Below are positions 1 through 11,300 of a stretch of DNA of 64,000 nucleotides, piece after piece. The notes below the pieces were generated by a model. That model was given only the letters and a program-made list of their open reading frames with translations. It was not told the origin of the DNA and did not search any database. Each line of letters begins with the position of its first letter. Position 1 is the stretch's first letter. The translations under genes were made by a program, and so were the position numbers. The DNA is from Siphonodentalium dalli (lineage: Eukaryota > Mollusca > Scaphopoda > Gadilida > Siphonodentaliidae), in the NCBI GenBank assembly GCA_032622095.1, contig CP136066.1, forward strand, positions 189,896,816-189,960,815, in the 5' to 3' direction.

Positions 1-24
1 CGGGTAGGGAGAGAGGTAACACAC

Positions 25-485
25 TCAACCAAGATCACTTTTATTGGTTTTCCGCATTGATCCATCTGCATGAAAGATAGAAGCCGGCACTGGTCCAACA
101 GGATGGGACATGACCGTTGAGAGGGATAAGTCACTACGTGACCTCGTTAATGACAAAGCTCTCCGGAATATTATTTCTGGATTCATTGCAGCTTTGACAG
201 TTTTGTCGCTGCCCAGTTGCAACTTTGACTTCTTCATCATGTCAGTAAAAGTATTCAACCCTGATTTTTCAATTGGAGCATAGAGAGTATTCTGGTCATT
301 GTCCTGTTTAGTCAGTGAGCGTTTTATGAATTTGGTCAATTGTTTCTCTCCTGTTTACATGCAGAAAGGAGAGAACACTGTACTTCGACGGACTCTTGAA
401 ATCCAGATCAAATGTTCACAAGACTTTCAGCCTCAGGATGAGCTGATAGTTCAAATGGATTCACAATGGTATTCTTCACGTGGCT
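25..485 (-). pseudogene. Decayed gene, C-terminal part (continuation across inserted element E)
   Basis: The minus strand from 485 reads NTIVNPFELSAHPEAESLVNI, then a stop and a frameshift, then an open segment (339-25) with LYAPIEKSGLNTFTDMMKK, HPVGPVPASIFHADGSM and KTNKS. The PxGPxPxSxxxxDG...KTNKS signature is the usual C-terminal end of the same family as the segment at 3650-4512, so the two halves are one gene split by the 3.2-kb repeat between them. Assignment to the family is from memory; function unknown. Confidence 0.6.
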
Positions 486-1210
486 CATTTCGGCCAATTT
501 GGCCGTTTTCTTCATGGCTGCTTTTCATCTGACGTGTGTGTCGGGATAATTGATGTGGAGGATTTATGTAAATGTTAGCCCAAACTACATTTCCAAGTAA
601 CGATGGTTTTGTTGTTTATTTAGAGGAATAATACCGCGTCAGATGAATTCAGCCCAAATATGTTAACAGTTGTCGTGTAAAACATTCGGCAGTAGGTTAG
701 CGTTATTTAGTATTTGTGGATGTCCTTTAACGTGGGGAAAATAGACTACTGCTCTTGAACGAGCACGTGAATTTGTCGTGTTTAATGTATAGCAACTTGA
801 TAATCAATAACAGAGGCATTCTCTGTCAAATATGGTCGCTCTATTTACGGTATTAATTGCGGAACTTTCTAAAGTAAACTACGCGTAAACGGATACATAC
901 GGTAAATTATAGAAGGTGCCCTAATCGGCCTAATCGCCCTAATCGCCCCAGAGCCAACACGCCCCAGTCAACGTGTGTCAATTCGGTACCTACTATAACA
1001 TGTACCCGAGGCTGAGTCCGATGTATACGGGTGTTATATAGCGTTTGGTCCGTTGTTTCTCAATGAATATTATTGAAATTTGGTGTATATGTCCGGGCTG
1101 GGACATGGAATACAACAACGTTTGAATTGTTTTTAAATTTACAAATTTGTTGATTTTATTCATTTTTTTTTTCGTTCTGAAAACACACTATAAAGTGTAT
1201 ATAATATAAT

Positions 1211-1510
1211 AACGAACACGAGACATACATAATTTATAAACTGTTAACAAAAGATATCAAATTCAATACATGACAAAGATGACTCAGTGGAGTTTATAAA
1301 GTGAACATAAAAACATTGAGGTAAGAATCTTTTTAAGGAATGCAACTTTATTTAATGATAATAAACACATAAATTAAAATAACAAACATGAGACATACAT
1401 GATTCATAAACTGTTAACAAAAGATATCAAACTCAATACATGACAAAGATGACTCAGTGAAGTTTATAAAGTGAACATAAATATATTAAGGTAAGAATCT
1501 TTTTAAGCAT
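1211..1510. repeat. 170-bp tandem duplication inside element E
   Basis: Two units starting at 1211 and 1381 share the gagacatacat, gatatcaaa and gacaaagatgactcagtg blocks. The inverted counterpart is at about 54900-55200. Confidence 0.75.
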
Positions 1511-2774
1511 CACTAAACCGTTTAGCACAGTCCACTTCACTCATCCGATCATCACCAAACTTCATATTTATCGTGATATTGATCTATCAGATGAGAGCTA
1601 TCAAATATTTTTTTAATTTCATAGGATAAAATGGTCGCCAGCGGCCATATTGCATTTACGTTATATGTTATCGCGTCATGTCGATATCTAGTATATATTA
1701 GATATGCTTGAGAAACCACCACTCTTTAATTCACACCAAGTTCTCAGCTGTCATGTTCGGATATTAGAACCCATAGCCATGATATATGGTTTATTTTGTG
1801 TATACTAGTAATATAGTTATTTTCAGTACCTTTATATACCAGTACTGTGTATAACAATGCATATAAATCAATCCATGTATACATGTATATTGATTGAACG
1901 GATTCAGTGGTTTTGTCCATCAGTCTATCAAATTTGCGGGGAAAACATGGCCACAAGCAGTACACCCTGCTAAATTTCGAATTTGAATCAATTGGCGCAC
2001 CCTGCAGCCAGCTTTTATTGGAGAACTTTTTCTCATGTGGATATTTTGGGTCACCGCTAGATGTGAGCCATATTTTGTTCTCAAACTGCCCTTGTGAAGA
2101 CATCACTGCCAGCGGTGATCTTCAATTTTACTATTTTTATGGCTACATAATTTGTGTTGATCCCACAGACGACACCCCTTGTCCGATCGTCACCAGATTC
2201 CACAATGATCTTCTGGATAACCAGGGTGAGAGTAATCTAATTTTCCCGAATTTCGTTAAAAAACATTACCACAGGCAGCAATTTGGTATCTTACTCTTTG
2301 ATCCTCTTTTACATGACTGAATTGTTTAGCAACTGTACAGACATATCCCTCATCTGATAGTCACCAAACTTCATATTGATCTTCGGGCTGACAACTAGAT
2401 GGGAGCTATCGAATGCTTTGAATTTTTTTGGAAAACATTGTCGCCAGCAGTCATCTTCTATTTTGGTTTTTATATACATCTATATCCCTTCATGCGGATA
2501 GCCAGTATTACGTAGGTATACTTCAACTTTCCGCATTCCTGTCATCATTTGAAATATAAAACTTTACCTGATACATGCACCCTTCAAAATTTGTTTCGTC
2601 GTATCTATTTAAATGACCCGTATGGTAATATTGATACAGATATATTTGTCAAACATTTCTTTGTGCAATATACAGGTATTTAGTTTGTAACTAAATCTAG
2701 AAATATATAATAGCAGCTGGTGGACCCGACTTCGTCCGGGATGTTCCCCTCTGATTTTCGGAGAATTGCGAGAT

Positions 2775-3165
2775 TTAACCTTGAATAGACTATTTAAAGG
2801 TGAAGGTCGTGTCGGGGTCACGATTTGACCCGTCCAAAACACTCCCCGGACAAAAGTCACGACAAAAGTACCCGTCGAAATCCGCCCGGCTTTAACCGAT
2901 TTGACCTTGAATTGACAATTTTGAATGTCAAGATCAGGTCAGGGTCATGATTTGACCCACCGAAACACTCCTGGGACAAAAGTAACAGTTGGTATCAAAT
3001 TTCGTTGAAATACTTCCGTTTTACCAGATTTGACCTTGAATTGATCTTTTTGAATGTCAAAGTCAGGTCGGGATCAAGATTTGACCCGTCCAAAATACTC
3101 CCTGGAAATAATTTCCCCTAGGTATCAAATTTCGTCAAATCTGTCCGGCAGTTTTCCCGGCCATA
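2775..3165. repeat. Three ~130-bp tandem units inside element E
   Basis: Each unit carries a ttgaccttgaattga block, a gatttgacccgtcc block and a caaatttcgt block. The same array appears inverted at about 51590-51960 in the other E copy. Confidence 0.7.
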
Positions 3166-3649
3166 GCTAACAGACAAACAGACAGACAAATGTTCAAAAT
3201 ATATATTAAACTAGCTGATGTACTCGACTTCGTTCGGGCTAGTTAGGGATTTTTTTGTGATCGCCTCCATCTGGACAGTACCCAGTATATACAGCGTCTG
3301 GCCAAACTATTGTTCAATTGGTCCAGAAACATGCCTATATCAGCACGTTCGAGAACATGGTCCCACGTGAAATTGGACCCGTCCATATTGCTCCCGGGAT
3401 CGAAGTAGTCCTACACACACATTTTTAGTCGGATCGGTCAAGGTCCAGAAACATGCCTATGAGCGAGGTCAAGTTGACACGTTAAATACCAAATTCGAGC
3501 AGTGTTAGAGTCTATAACACATACACACATGCATTCATGCATACACACATACATACAGACAGGTGTTCCAAAATGTATAATCGATAGTTACAACAATTCT
3601 ATGGCAGATAGTTCACTGCCGACCTGATGCATGCATCTTAGTTTTCTTG

Positions 3650-4512
3650 TAATATTGCCATAACGTCGGCCTCTTCCCGCTCAAGCGATGCGGGTTTCAA
3701 CTGTCGGTGGACTAACTCGTCACTGCCTGTATAGTGAGACCAATCGTGACGAGTAGGTACCCATAATTTGCCGCGCGAGAATCCATCTGACGAGGGCTGG
3801 CTTCTTTGTTGTCAAACACAAAACACCACTCTTAATACTTTTGGAGTCCTGTAACTGTTTTTTTCTGTGCCCATATCGCTCCACACACCAGTGAATGAAG
3901 CGAACGATTGACATACGGCGAATTCCCCTTTATCAAATGCGTCGCGAACATATGCCGGCAAATGCAACATTTCTAAGCGATAAACTGGTGCCCATCTCGA
4001 ATAATTTGGCGTATTACAAATGAAAAAATATGGCAACATGGCGCGAACTGAAATTGTATGAAAGCTCCACTCCTTCGCGCTCTGCTCGTATATTCACCAG
4101 GAGAAATCCGAGTGCCTGTATCAATATGTTTCAGAATATGAAAGTGTTTGACTTCTCACTTGCCAATGTTTGGAATCTTTGCAAAAGTGGCACCAAATCA
4201 CGAACGATTACATTGGTGAAAGCCCGTGTCAGGCTTCTAGCAGAAGCGATACCAGCATGTCGAAAAGCTGTGATAGCATCTCCGAGGCTTTCAAGCACGG
4301 TGTCCGGAATTTGTCTCGTTGAGGGTTCATCCTCACACCATTTCACAAATGCCTCCAGCATCAAGGATAAAAGTGCTTCATACACTAATGTCAAGCCGCA
4401 CACCGCGCGGTTGAACTATTTGCCCAATAGCATTTGCTCAGCTGTACCAGAAGCATAGACATCGGAATCGACTAACATATCGCGCAAACCAGCATCACCA
4501 CATAGTTTATGT
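3650..4512 (-). pseudogene. Decayed gene, N-terminal part (uncharacterised invertebrate repeat-associated family)
   Basis: Reading minus from about 4512, a coding-like segment runs through GLRDMLVDSDVYASGTAEQ, a stop (TAG), FNRAVCGLTLVYEALLS, EAFVKWCEDEP, then a TGA where Trp would fit (FIF*NILIQALGFL). A frameshift leads into MLPYFFICNTPNYSRWAPVY and FTGVWSDMGTE, and another shift into LTTKKPALVRW and finally EREEADVMAILQEN. I recognise this from memory as an uncharacterised protein family common in invertebrate genomes (aromatic NYxRWxPVY core), but I cannot name a function. At least two stops and two frameshifts show that it is dead. The sequence halts at 3650, where element E begins, and resumes at 485. 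Confidence 0.6.
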
Positions 4513-5331
4513 TAAATAGTTAAACCGCTGCGGTGTGGAATCCACCCATCCTTATAATATGGTGCTCGAACTGGTCATATGATTACCACTTGACTTGTTG
4601 TGCGATCGCATAGAGTTGTTGGTCCATCGTTTGGATGGAATATGTTTGACCCAGAGACATGCACATATCTCTGCAACGTTTCATTGTAGTGGGACTAGTA
4701 GCGTCAAGCAGTTGGGAAGAGATTGACCATCTTTAAATAATTTAGATGAAAATATCCAAACTCTGCATTGCATTATGGTCGTCATAATTACTAAGCCATA
4801 GTTATCCATGTCGCTCGTGACACTTTGTCTTGGTGGAGATTTGCTATCAAGATAAGTGTTATCCCTGTTGCTATGCTCCAAAAGTTTCTGAAATAGCACA
4901 TAGATTTGTCCCGAAAGGCTATATGTATTATACCAGAAAACAACAAATATAATCAATTAATTGCGCTTCCGGACAGAAGTCATCCATTCATATTTATACC
5001 CCAGAAACTATATAAACTTGTTGGGAAGAGAATCAAGAGATATGCCATCTTTAAAGGATTACCCCGCAAATCCACTGAGCACGTTGCCGAAAAGTTTAAT
5101 ATATCCAAAGTCTGCATTGTGTGGCGTTTAATTCCAGATTTTCAAATAGAACATATGACACAAGTTGTTAAAATAGTGTTTATTTTTCTATACTGTTCAA
5201 TAAATTAGGAGTAAAAAAAGAGAATGCTGCAGAACGTAGTGCGCATCGGAGCATCCCTCATGACTCGTGTCGGTGACTTGCGTCTTGTCTGGTCGTCGTC
5301 GGTAGTCTGGCTTCACGGTACCGGCTTGTTC
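4513..5331. other. 3' flank and 3' UTR of ELC copy A
   Basis: From about 4690 the sequence is homologous to the 3' flanks of copies B (34.7-35.4 kb) and C (58.6-59.3 kb), with small rearrangements: a block at 4690-4760 corresponds to one that lies further downstream in B. No separate gene seen. Confidence 0.6.
5179..5184 (-). terminator. Poly(A) signal, ELC copy A
   Basis: AATAAA on the minus strand about 150 nt after the stop codon. The same signal in the same setting occurs 3' of copies B (35293-35298) and C (59191-59196), implying a 3' UTR of roughly 170 nt. Confidence 0.6.
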
Positions 5332-5375
5332 TTACTTGTCCCCGAATGGTCCTGCCATCACTTTCTTGATGAATT
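5332..5375 (-). CDS. ELC copy A exon 6 (terminal, with stop)
   Basis: 44-nt coding part of the last exon, encoding [14 protein letters not shown] and TAA after acceptor tttttcag. It is separated from exon 5 by a 3.7-kb intron. Confidence 0.92.
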
Positions 5376-8300
5376 CTGAAAAATAAACGGAAGGACGACT
5401 GTTAAAGCGGCCACAAATATATGATGTCTTAACTATGTTACACATTCGCAGGAGTGACTCCAAAAACGAATTATTAACGATATCATATATCATCAGAGGC
5501 CAATTATTAATTTTCGTCTGCTTCGACCGAGCTAAGCCTTTGTTATGGTATTTACATCCCTCGTGTTGGTTCGGTTGAAACGGATAAAAATTATTAATTG
5601 GCCTCCAAGATCGTTGTCGGTTGCATAAACACAAGCCAATTTACGACTCAAACCACAGTACTCCAACTATTGTGTAGTTTGATGTCACATGACCTACATT
5701 GATAACGTGTGTGAACGATGACGTGTGTTAATCGATACGTTCAAAACATGGATCGATATTTTGCTAAGCACAAATATTCAATGTTTTTAGGCCAAATAAA
5801 ATGGAAGCATGTTTCTATTTAACACAACCGCCCCAAAGTCAAACGCTGCATCCAATATTATTTTTCTAATTTTTTTCCTTTTGGTCACGAAAGACTTTAT
5901 TCTCGTTCATCATCGCCGATACTCTTGGTTGTAAAGTTTTTCTTTTCAATGTATAATCTCCTGTCCTCTGTCTTATATGTGTGCATATTATTTAAAAGGA
6001 TTTATTCTTGAATTTTCTTATTATTTTTTTTACCAATTTCTCATTTCATATGGGTTCATTGCCGGACCGCCCCAATTTATTTTGGACCAGTTACAAGATA
6101 CACGGATCCGATTTATTTTGGACCCTTTTCCAGGTACATGGATCCAATTTATATTGTCATTATTACTTCCTAATTCCTAAGGGACTTGGAATATGCATGA
6201 TCATTGGAATCAGGACATTGGGAAGTGGGCTTATAAAGCCCAACTCAATCGCTTTCTGAAGCCTTAATTTTTCGGACTATAAATTTTACACTTTATTCGG
6301 AATTACTAGGAATAGTCTTAGACTTGAACACGCACCAACAAGGTCATGAAGTTGTCGATTCGAAGTTCTACATGTGTGCTTCTGTTGTCATATATTTCGG
6401 AAGTCGCACAGATCAAACCATATAGTGTACTCGCCAACAGTTACTTTCTACTGCATCAGAGAAGAACAAAAACAAGATAACAGTATAAGTAAGATATCCA
6501 CATTGCTCCGGAGATAGCTAGATAATTAGATAGATAATTTATTGACAATTTACACCCACTAGGGGCAGATGCCATACATAGACAGAACACAACGCGCAAC
6601 TTAATCGAGAATCTTTTATCGAATGAGTTGCGGATGGCGCAAGGATATATTTCGCGAGAGCGTAGCTCGAACGAAATATAACTTGCGCCGTCCGCAACGA
6701 GTTCTATAAATTATCTATCTAATTATCTATCTATCTCCGGAGCAATGTGGATATCTTACTTAGGGTGCATTTACATTGCTATAGAAATGTACATAGATCT
6801 ACACGCAGACTAGTGTAAACGGGTTGAGATAGAAATGCACACAGAAAGAAAACGGTATTAGTTCGTGTGAGCAAAAATCGTGTCCGCTATACGTCACGGT
6901 CAACGCCGAAGCATTGCGACAGGCAAATCAGTTTTGATTAATTGTTACTCGGGCTTGGCGAATGTTTTCGTTGTCATTTCAACCCGTGTATTTCGAATAT
7001 TGAACACGGATAGGGACGTGGCAACTTGTTCAACGGTTGGACATTTCATACCTGACACAACATTAGTTGTAATTTCCAAACCAACAATAGATTGAAAATG
7101 ATCTTGTAGTTTGATTTTCAAACATTTTATTTGGGGGGGGGGGGGTATTGTTTTCGAACCAATATTTGCATAATTTCCTACTTTTTATCAAAATTTTGGG
7201 CTGGAATGGCCATCAGCTGGAAATTTTCCAACCTTATCATAGGGGCGGGTGTAATGTTGGAAATGTCCAACACTTGGAAAGATTGTGACCTGGTCCCTCC
7301 CCGTGGCCAGTCATTATCATCATATTTATTGTCTAACAACTATATATATAAAAACTGCATGTAATTTAAGAAAACAATATTGTCCTACACTGGTCAACAT
7401 TGTCATTGGAAATGTTATCAGTTGAAAATTTTACTACATTTGGTCAAATAAAGGGTGTTGTAGGGTAACTGCATGATTTTCATTCTTTCTTCGAACCATT
7501 ATCAAGAGGTATAAGGATACACTTTAAATACCTGCGGCACATACCAAATCGCTGTTATCTGTTGATAGTTGATACATGTTTATGTCTGGCCTAAACTGAC
7601 ACGACTCGCAGTGAATTGTCAATTACCAGAGTACTGATGAGCGCGCGTTCACTATTAGTAATCATGTTGTGATCACAGTAATGCGCGACACGTGACTTCA
7701 TACAGATCTGTATACATTTCTATAGCAATGTAAATGCACCCTTATACTGTTATCTTGTTGTGTTCTGTATTTATTCTACACCGTTCAGTCAGATAAGTTC
7801 AATCCACGAATGTCACCTTCATTGTTACTATAGCTACCTTTATTGTGATTTAAGTCTGACAAATAACCAGTAATTATGGGGGATCACCGGAAGCGGATGA
7901 TCGACGTAATGTACGTCATCTTTCTTGGCGACAACGTCAACAAGAATAGTTCCGGCTTTTATTACACGCTTGTTCCTAGAAGTACAGTGTTATTGCCGTT
8001 CCATATTCACAAATCCGTATGCAACGTACGTTCCATGCGCATCTCGTTGACGTAAAATGACGTACATGACATTCGCCTCAACCACGAAACTGGAACTATT
8101 TAAATAAAAGAATCATCACACATGACAAACACGCCCTGTATGAGCCTAAATAAACCTTCTAATCCTGTATTTTTAATGCACGGATTCTAGGACGCGAAGT
8201 GTGTAATAAACACAGAACGACACGATGTGTAAATGGGTTTGTCGATACGACACTCGTGCTGTCTTGACAAATCCACTTACACATCGTGTCGTTCTGTGTA

Positions 8301-11300
8301 TGTATTCCACTAGAGGTATACACTAATATGTATTCAATGACTGGGATTCCGTTGAATTCACGTCAATGGGTGTGGAATAAATAATAACATGAAATATGCA
8401 AGCAACACCATTGCATATCAATTATATATGAAATAGCTAAGACGTATAATGAAAATTACAAGTAATTGAGTTATTGCATATACATGTGTGTATAGTGTTA
8501 TATATAATAGTTTATTTCAGGCAATGTTGCCCATATGTATGTGTACAATATAATATATAACAACAATCAATCACAAATTTTAGCAATAACGTATTTTGAT
8601 TTGCATTATGTGTATAATATATAATTCCAATTTAAAAATAGTTTTGATCTATACTTAATATCTGAAGAATGTATACTAGAAATTATTGTATTCGAACATT
8701 GACATACTCTCTCTCTCTGAAGTTATACACAAACTTGCGCAGTAACATAGGAAATGATAACATACAATCAGTAACATACATAGCGCTACCACTACAATAT
8801 TTAAAATATCGCATCAACATCCAATATGAATTATTATAACAGATAGACAATTTGCTGTACGTTTTCTTATACGTGGTTCGATGTGCTTCGCACATTATGG
8901 TTTGCAACGACCAGAATATAGAACCCATACCTTGTATATAATATAGTTACAATAATAATACTATAATGGGGCTAATATGTATCTATATATATTTTCATAT
9001 TCTTTTGGAAATTATTTCGTTATTTCTCAATATTCAATTTAATTATAAATATAAAGCATCATCGCCGCTTTAAGATAAGATACAAGTATGTGATTCTCAT
9101 ACTGACCTTCGTATTTCATGTTTCCGTCGAGATCCTCCCTGGTTTCTGTGAATTTCATAACGTGATCCATATCCGCATCAGTCAGTTTCTCGCCTGAAGA
9201 ATTTCATAAATTCGCATTAATTTGATGTACCAAATTAACAATAAAAAAAATAACCAGACTTAATTTGAAAAGTTACACTCTGAAATGTCATGCACTTCAG
9301 GCAGCACATGCATTTAGGTCTTTAAGGACATTGCTTAAGTGAAATACAGAGGTCTACATAGTGTTGTGGTCCTCATAAGAGTGAAAACTTCATCCGTGAA
9401 AACTTTTTAACAATGCATCTCTGTTATAATAGCTGATGTTTTCATTATCCTTAGTATATCGTGAGGCAGCACGAGAGGGAGGGGGAAACCCACGCGCAAC
9501 CGGCTCTGTCAGTTTCTTTTCTTTTTTAAGTTAACCCGTTTTATACTAAAGCAAAAGTTCAGATAATAAGTTCAACAAACGAACATATGTTGAACTTATT
9601 ATCGGAACATTTCCATCAATAAATAGTGCTCCTCCTGCACTTTTATTATCTGTCATCTGCTTTTATTACATGTACACCCATCCAGATCAATAATAGACCG
9701 TTCCGATGTATACTTTTATAACATAATCGTCAGAATGGGAGAATCCATTTAAGTGTTAAAGGTACTGAATCCGATCAAACTCATCTCAATTACTATTTCA
9801 ATGGCTTCGGGGGTCAAAAATATTTGATTCGAGTCGAGGAAGTCACCCATCAAATCTCAGATTTGTTAGATATCGATTTTAGAAATCTATTATTTTTCAT
9901 TATCGGGAATTCTTTCTGGCCCAGTACGTAGTCAAAATTGCGTTATTATTACCACTTGATTTTAGAGTTATCCATCATTGTCAGTTTGAATAGAGTTTTG
10001 GTGTACTCGTCTCGAGCAGGTTTCAAAATTGACGGCAATTATTAGTAGGCTACTCATCTCGAGAAATTAACAAATTTCAAAAATCAATATCTAATAACTC
10101 TGAGCTTTGTTTGATGGGTTCCTCGACTTGAATCAAATATTTTTTACCCCCAAAGCCAAAGAAATAGTAATATAGGACCCTCTGATCGGATTGTTGTTGT
10201 TGGAATCTGTTGAGATGGGGACCCTCTGTTCGGATTGAGTACCTTTAAGCATGTAGGTTATCGAAAATGTAGCTCAGGAAAGCCAGACTTTGTGGCGGGT
10301 ACTTGACGCGGTATACTTGTTAGTTTTAAAGGACCACTTAATTTTTCGAACACCGATATCACATGATGTAAAATATGCCATATTATATAACATTTGAAAG
10401 AGGAAGCTCCAAAAAATTGTAATTTCAACTTATTCGATGTAATAAACTGTGAACATGTTGTTTTATTGAGATATCGACGTCTGTTCTGTGCTGAAGTTTC
10501 TACACAAAGTCGATTATTTTCAATGGAAGCGGAATAACTCTTTATATTTAGATATAGAGTTATTCCCCTTCCACTGAATATAAACTAAAGTTTGAATTGC
10601 ATTCTGGGAGCCATAATGGGGGGAATTATTTTATTATTTCAGCTATTTTCTATTACTCTGTGGGCATCTTCTGAGACACAGACGTTCCAAATGGTGATGA
10701 ATTATAGTATTTTAATCATAGTTTATGGCATAGATTGTTACTAAAACCGTATATCAAGGCAATATAACAAATAATCTGTGATTCGAAAATTAAGTGGGCC
10801 TTTAATTCAAATCTTGTATGTTGGTATATACTAACCGAGACACGTGAGCACATGACGCATCTCGGCGGCTGAGATGAAACCTTGACCTTCTCTGTCGAAT
10901 GTCTTAAACGCCTCCATGAAATCCGCAAACGTTCCAGTCTCCTTCTCGTCCATGGCCTTCTTGTAAATTGTGAGGAACTCGTCAAGTTTATATGATTTTT
11001 CTCCTGAAAAGAATTGTCAGTCGTATCATGAGACAAGTTGATCTTCCGATTCTCCTATATTGGTTTAACAATACCCAGTAACTACAAATTGAAATACAAA
11101 TTTTCACGAGAAATTGCCTTTCCCTCTGAAATTTGGCCTTTAAAGTGTTATGAAACACTCATCTGATGTGTTCCGAACGGTATATAACAAATAATGATGC
11201 CAAAAATAAGTTATGTTTTAGTTTAAACATATTTATTTGTCTAATTTATGTAACATATTATATTATATATGACACAAACATTGTATATACAGACAATGGG

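Larger units (their letters stand above)
486..3649 (-). mobile_element. Element E, copy 1 (inverted relative to the copy at 51047-55925)
   Basis: The whole segment matches the reverse complement of 51047-55925 apart from insertions in the latter. Its ends are ...CTTAGTTTTCTTG at the right and CATTTCGGCCAATTTGGCCG at the left. It contains a 170-bp direct duplication (1211-1510), several diverged blocks around 1600-2500 that share a caccaaa-type motif, and three roughly 130-bp units (2775-3165). I see no intact protein and no transposase. It interrupts a decayed gene. Confidence 0.7.
5376..9106 (-). other. ELC copy A intron 5, with nested insertions
   Basis: This 3.7-kb intron holds sequence shared with B and C (5380-6470), a hairpin arm pair interrupted by a Harbinger-like element (6763-7741), a small TIR element (7958-8210) and a hairpin (8209-8300). 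Open frames around 5977-6259 recur in the other copies but in different states, and are intronic. Confidence 0.7.
9194..10835 (-). other. ELC copy A intron 4, with two TTAA MITEs
   Basis: Holds MITEs at 9760-10244 and 10330-10801 and a small hairpin at about 9554-9608. Copy B has lost roughly 1 kb of this intron, apparently by deletion between two short gttttNatt motifs. Confidence 0.65.

Noticed and set aside
900-960. Telomere-like gccctaatc repeats
   Set aside because: Only three imperfect units inside element E, mirrored in its other copy; not a telomeric array.
1907-2320. 137-residue plus-strand frame in element E
   Set aside because: Built from diverged non-coding blocks (caccaaac / gccagcg motifs) that recur nearby out of frame; the inverted copy at about 52400-52790 does not keep the frame.
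5977-6259. Open frames MCAYYLKGF... recurring in the three ELC copies (also near 35928-36300 and 59989-60271)
   Set aside because: They lie in intron 5, are frameshifted relative to each other between copies, and are kept only because the introns are homologous.
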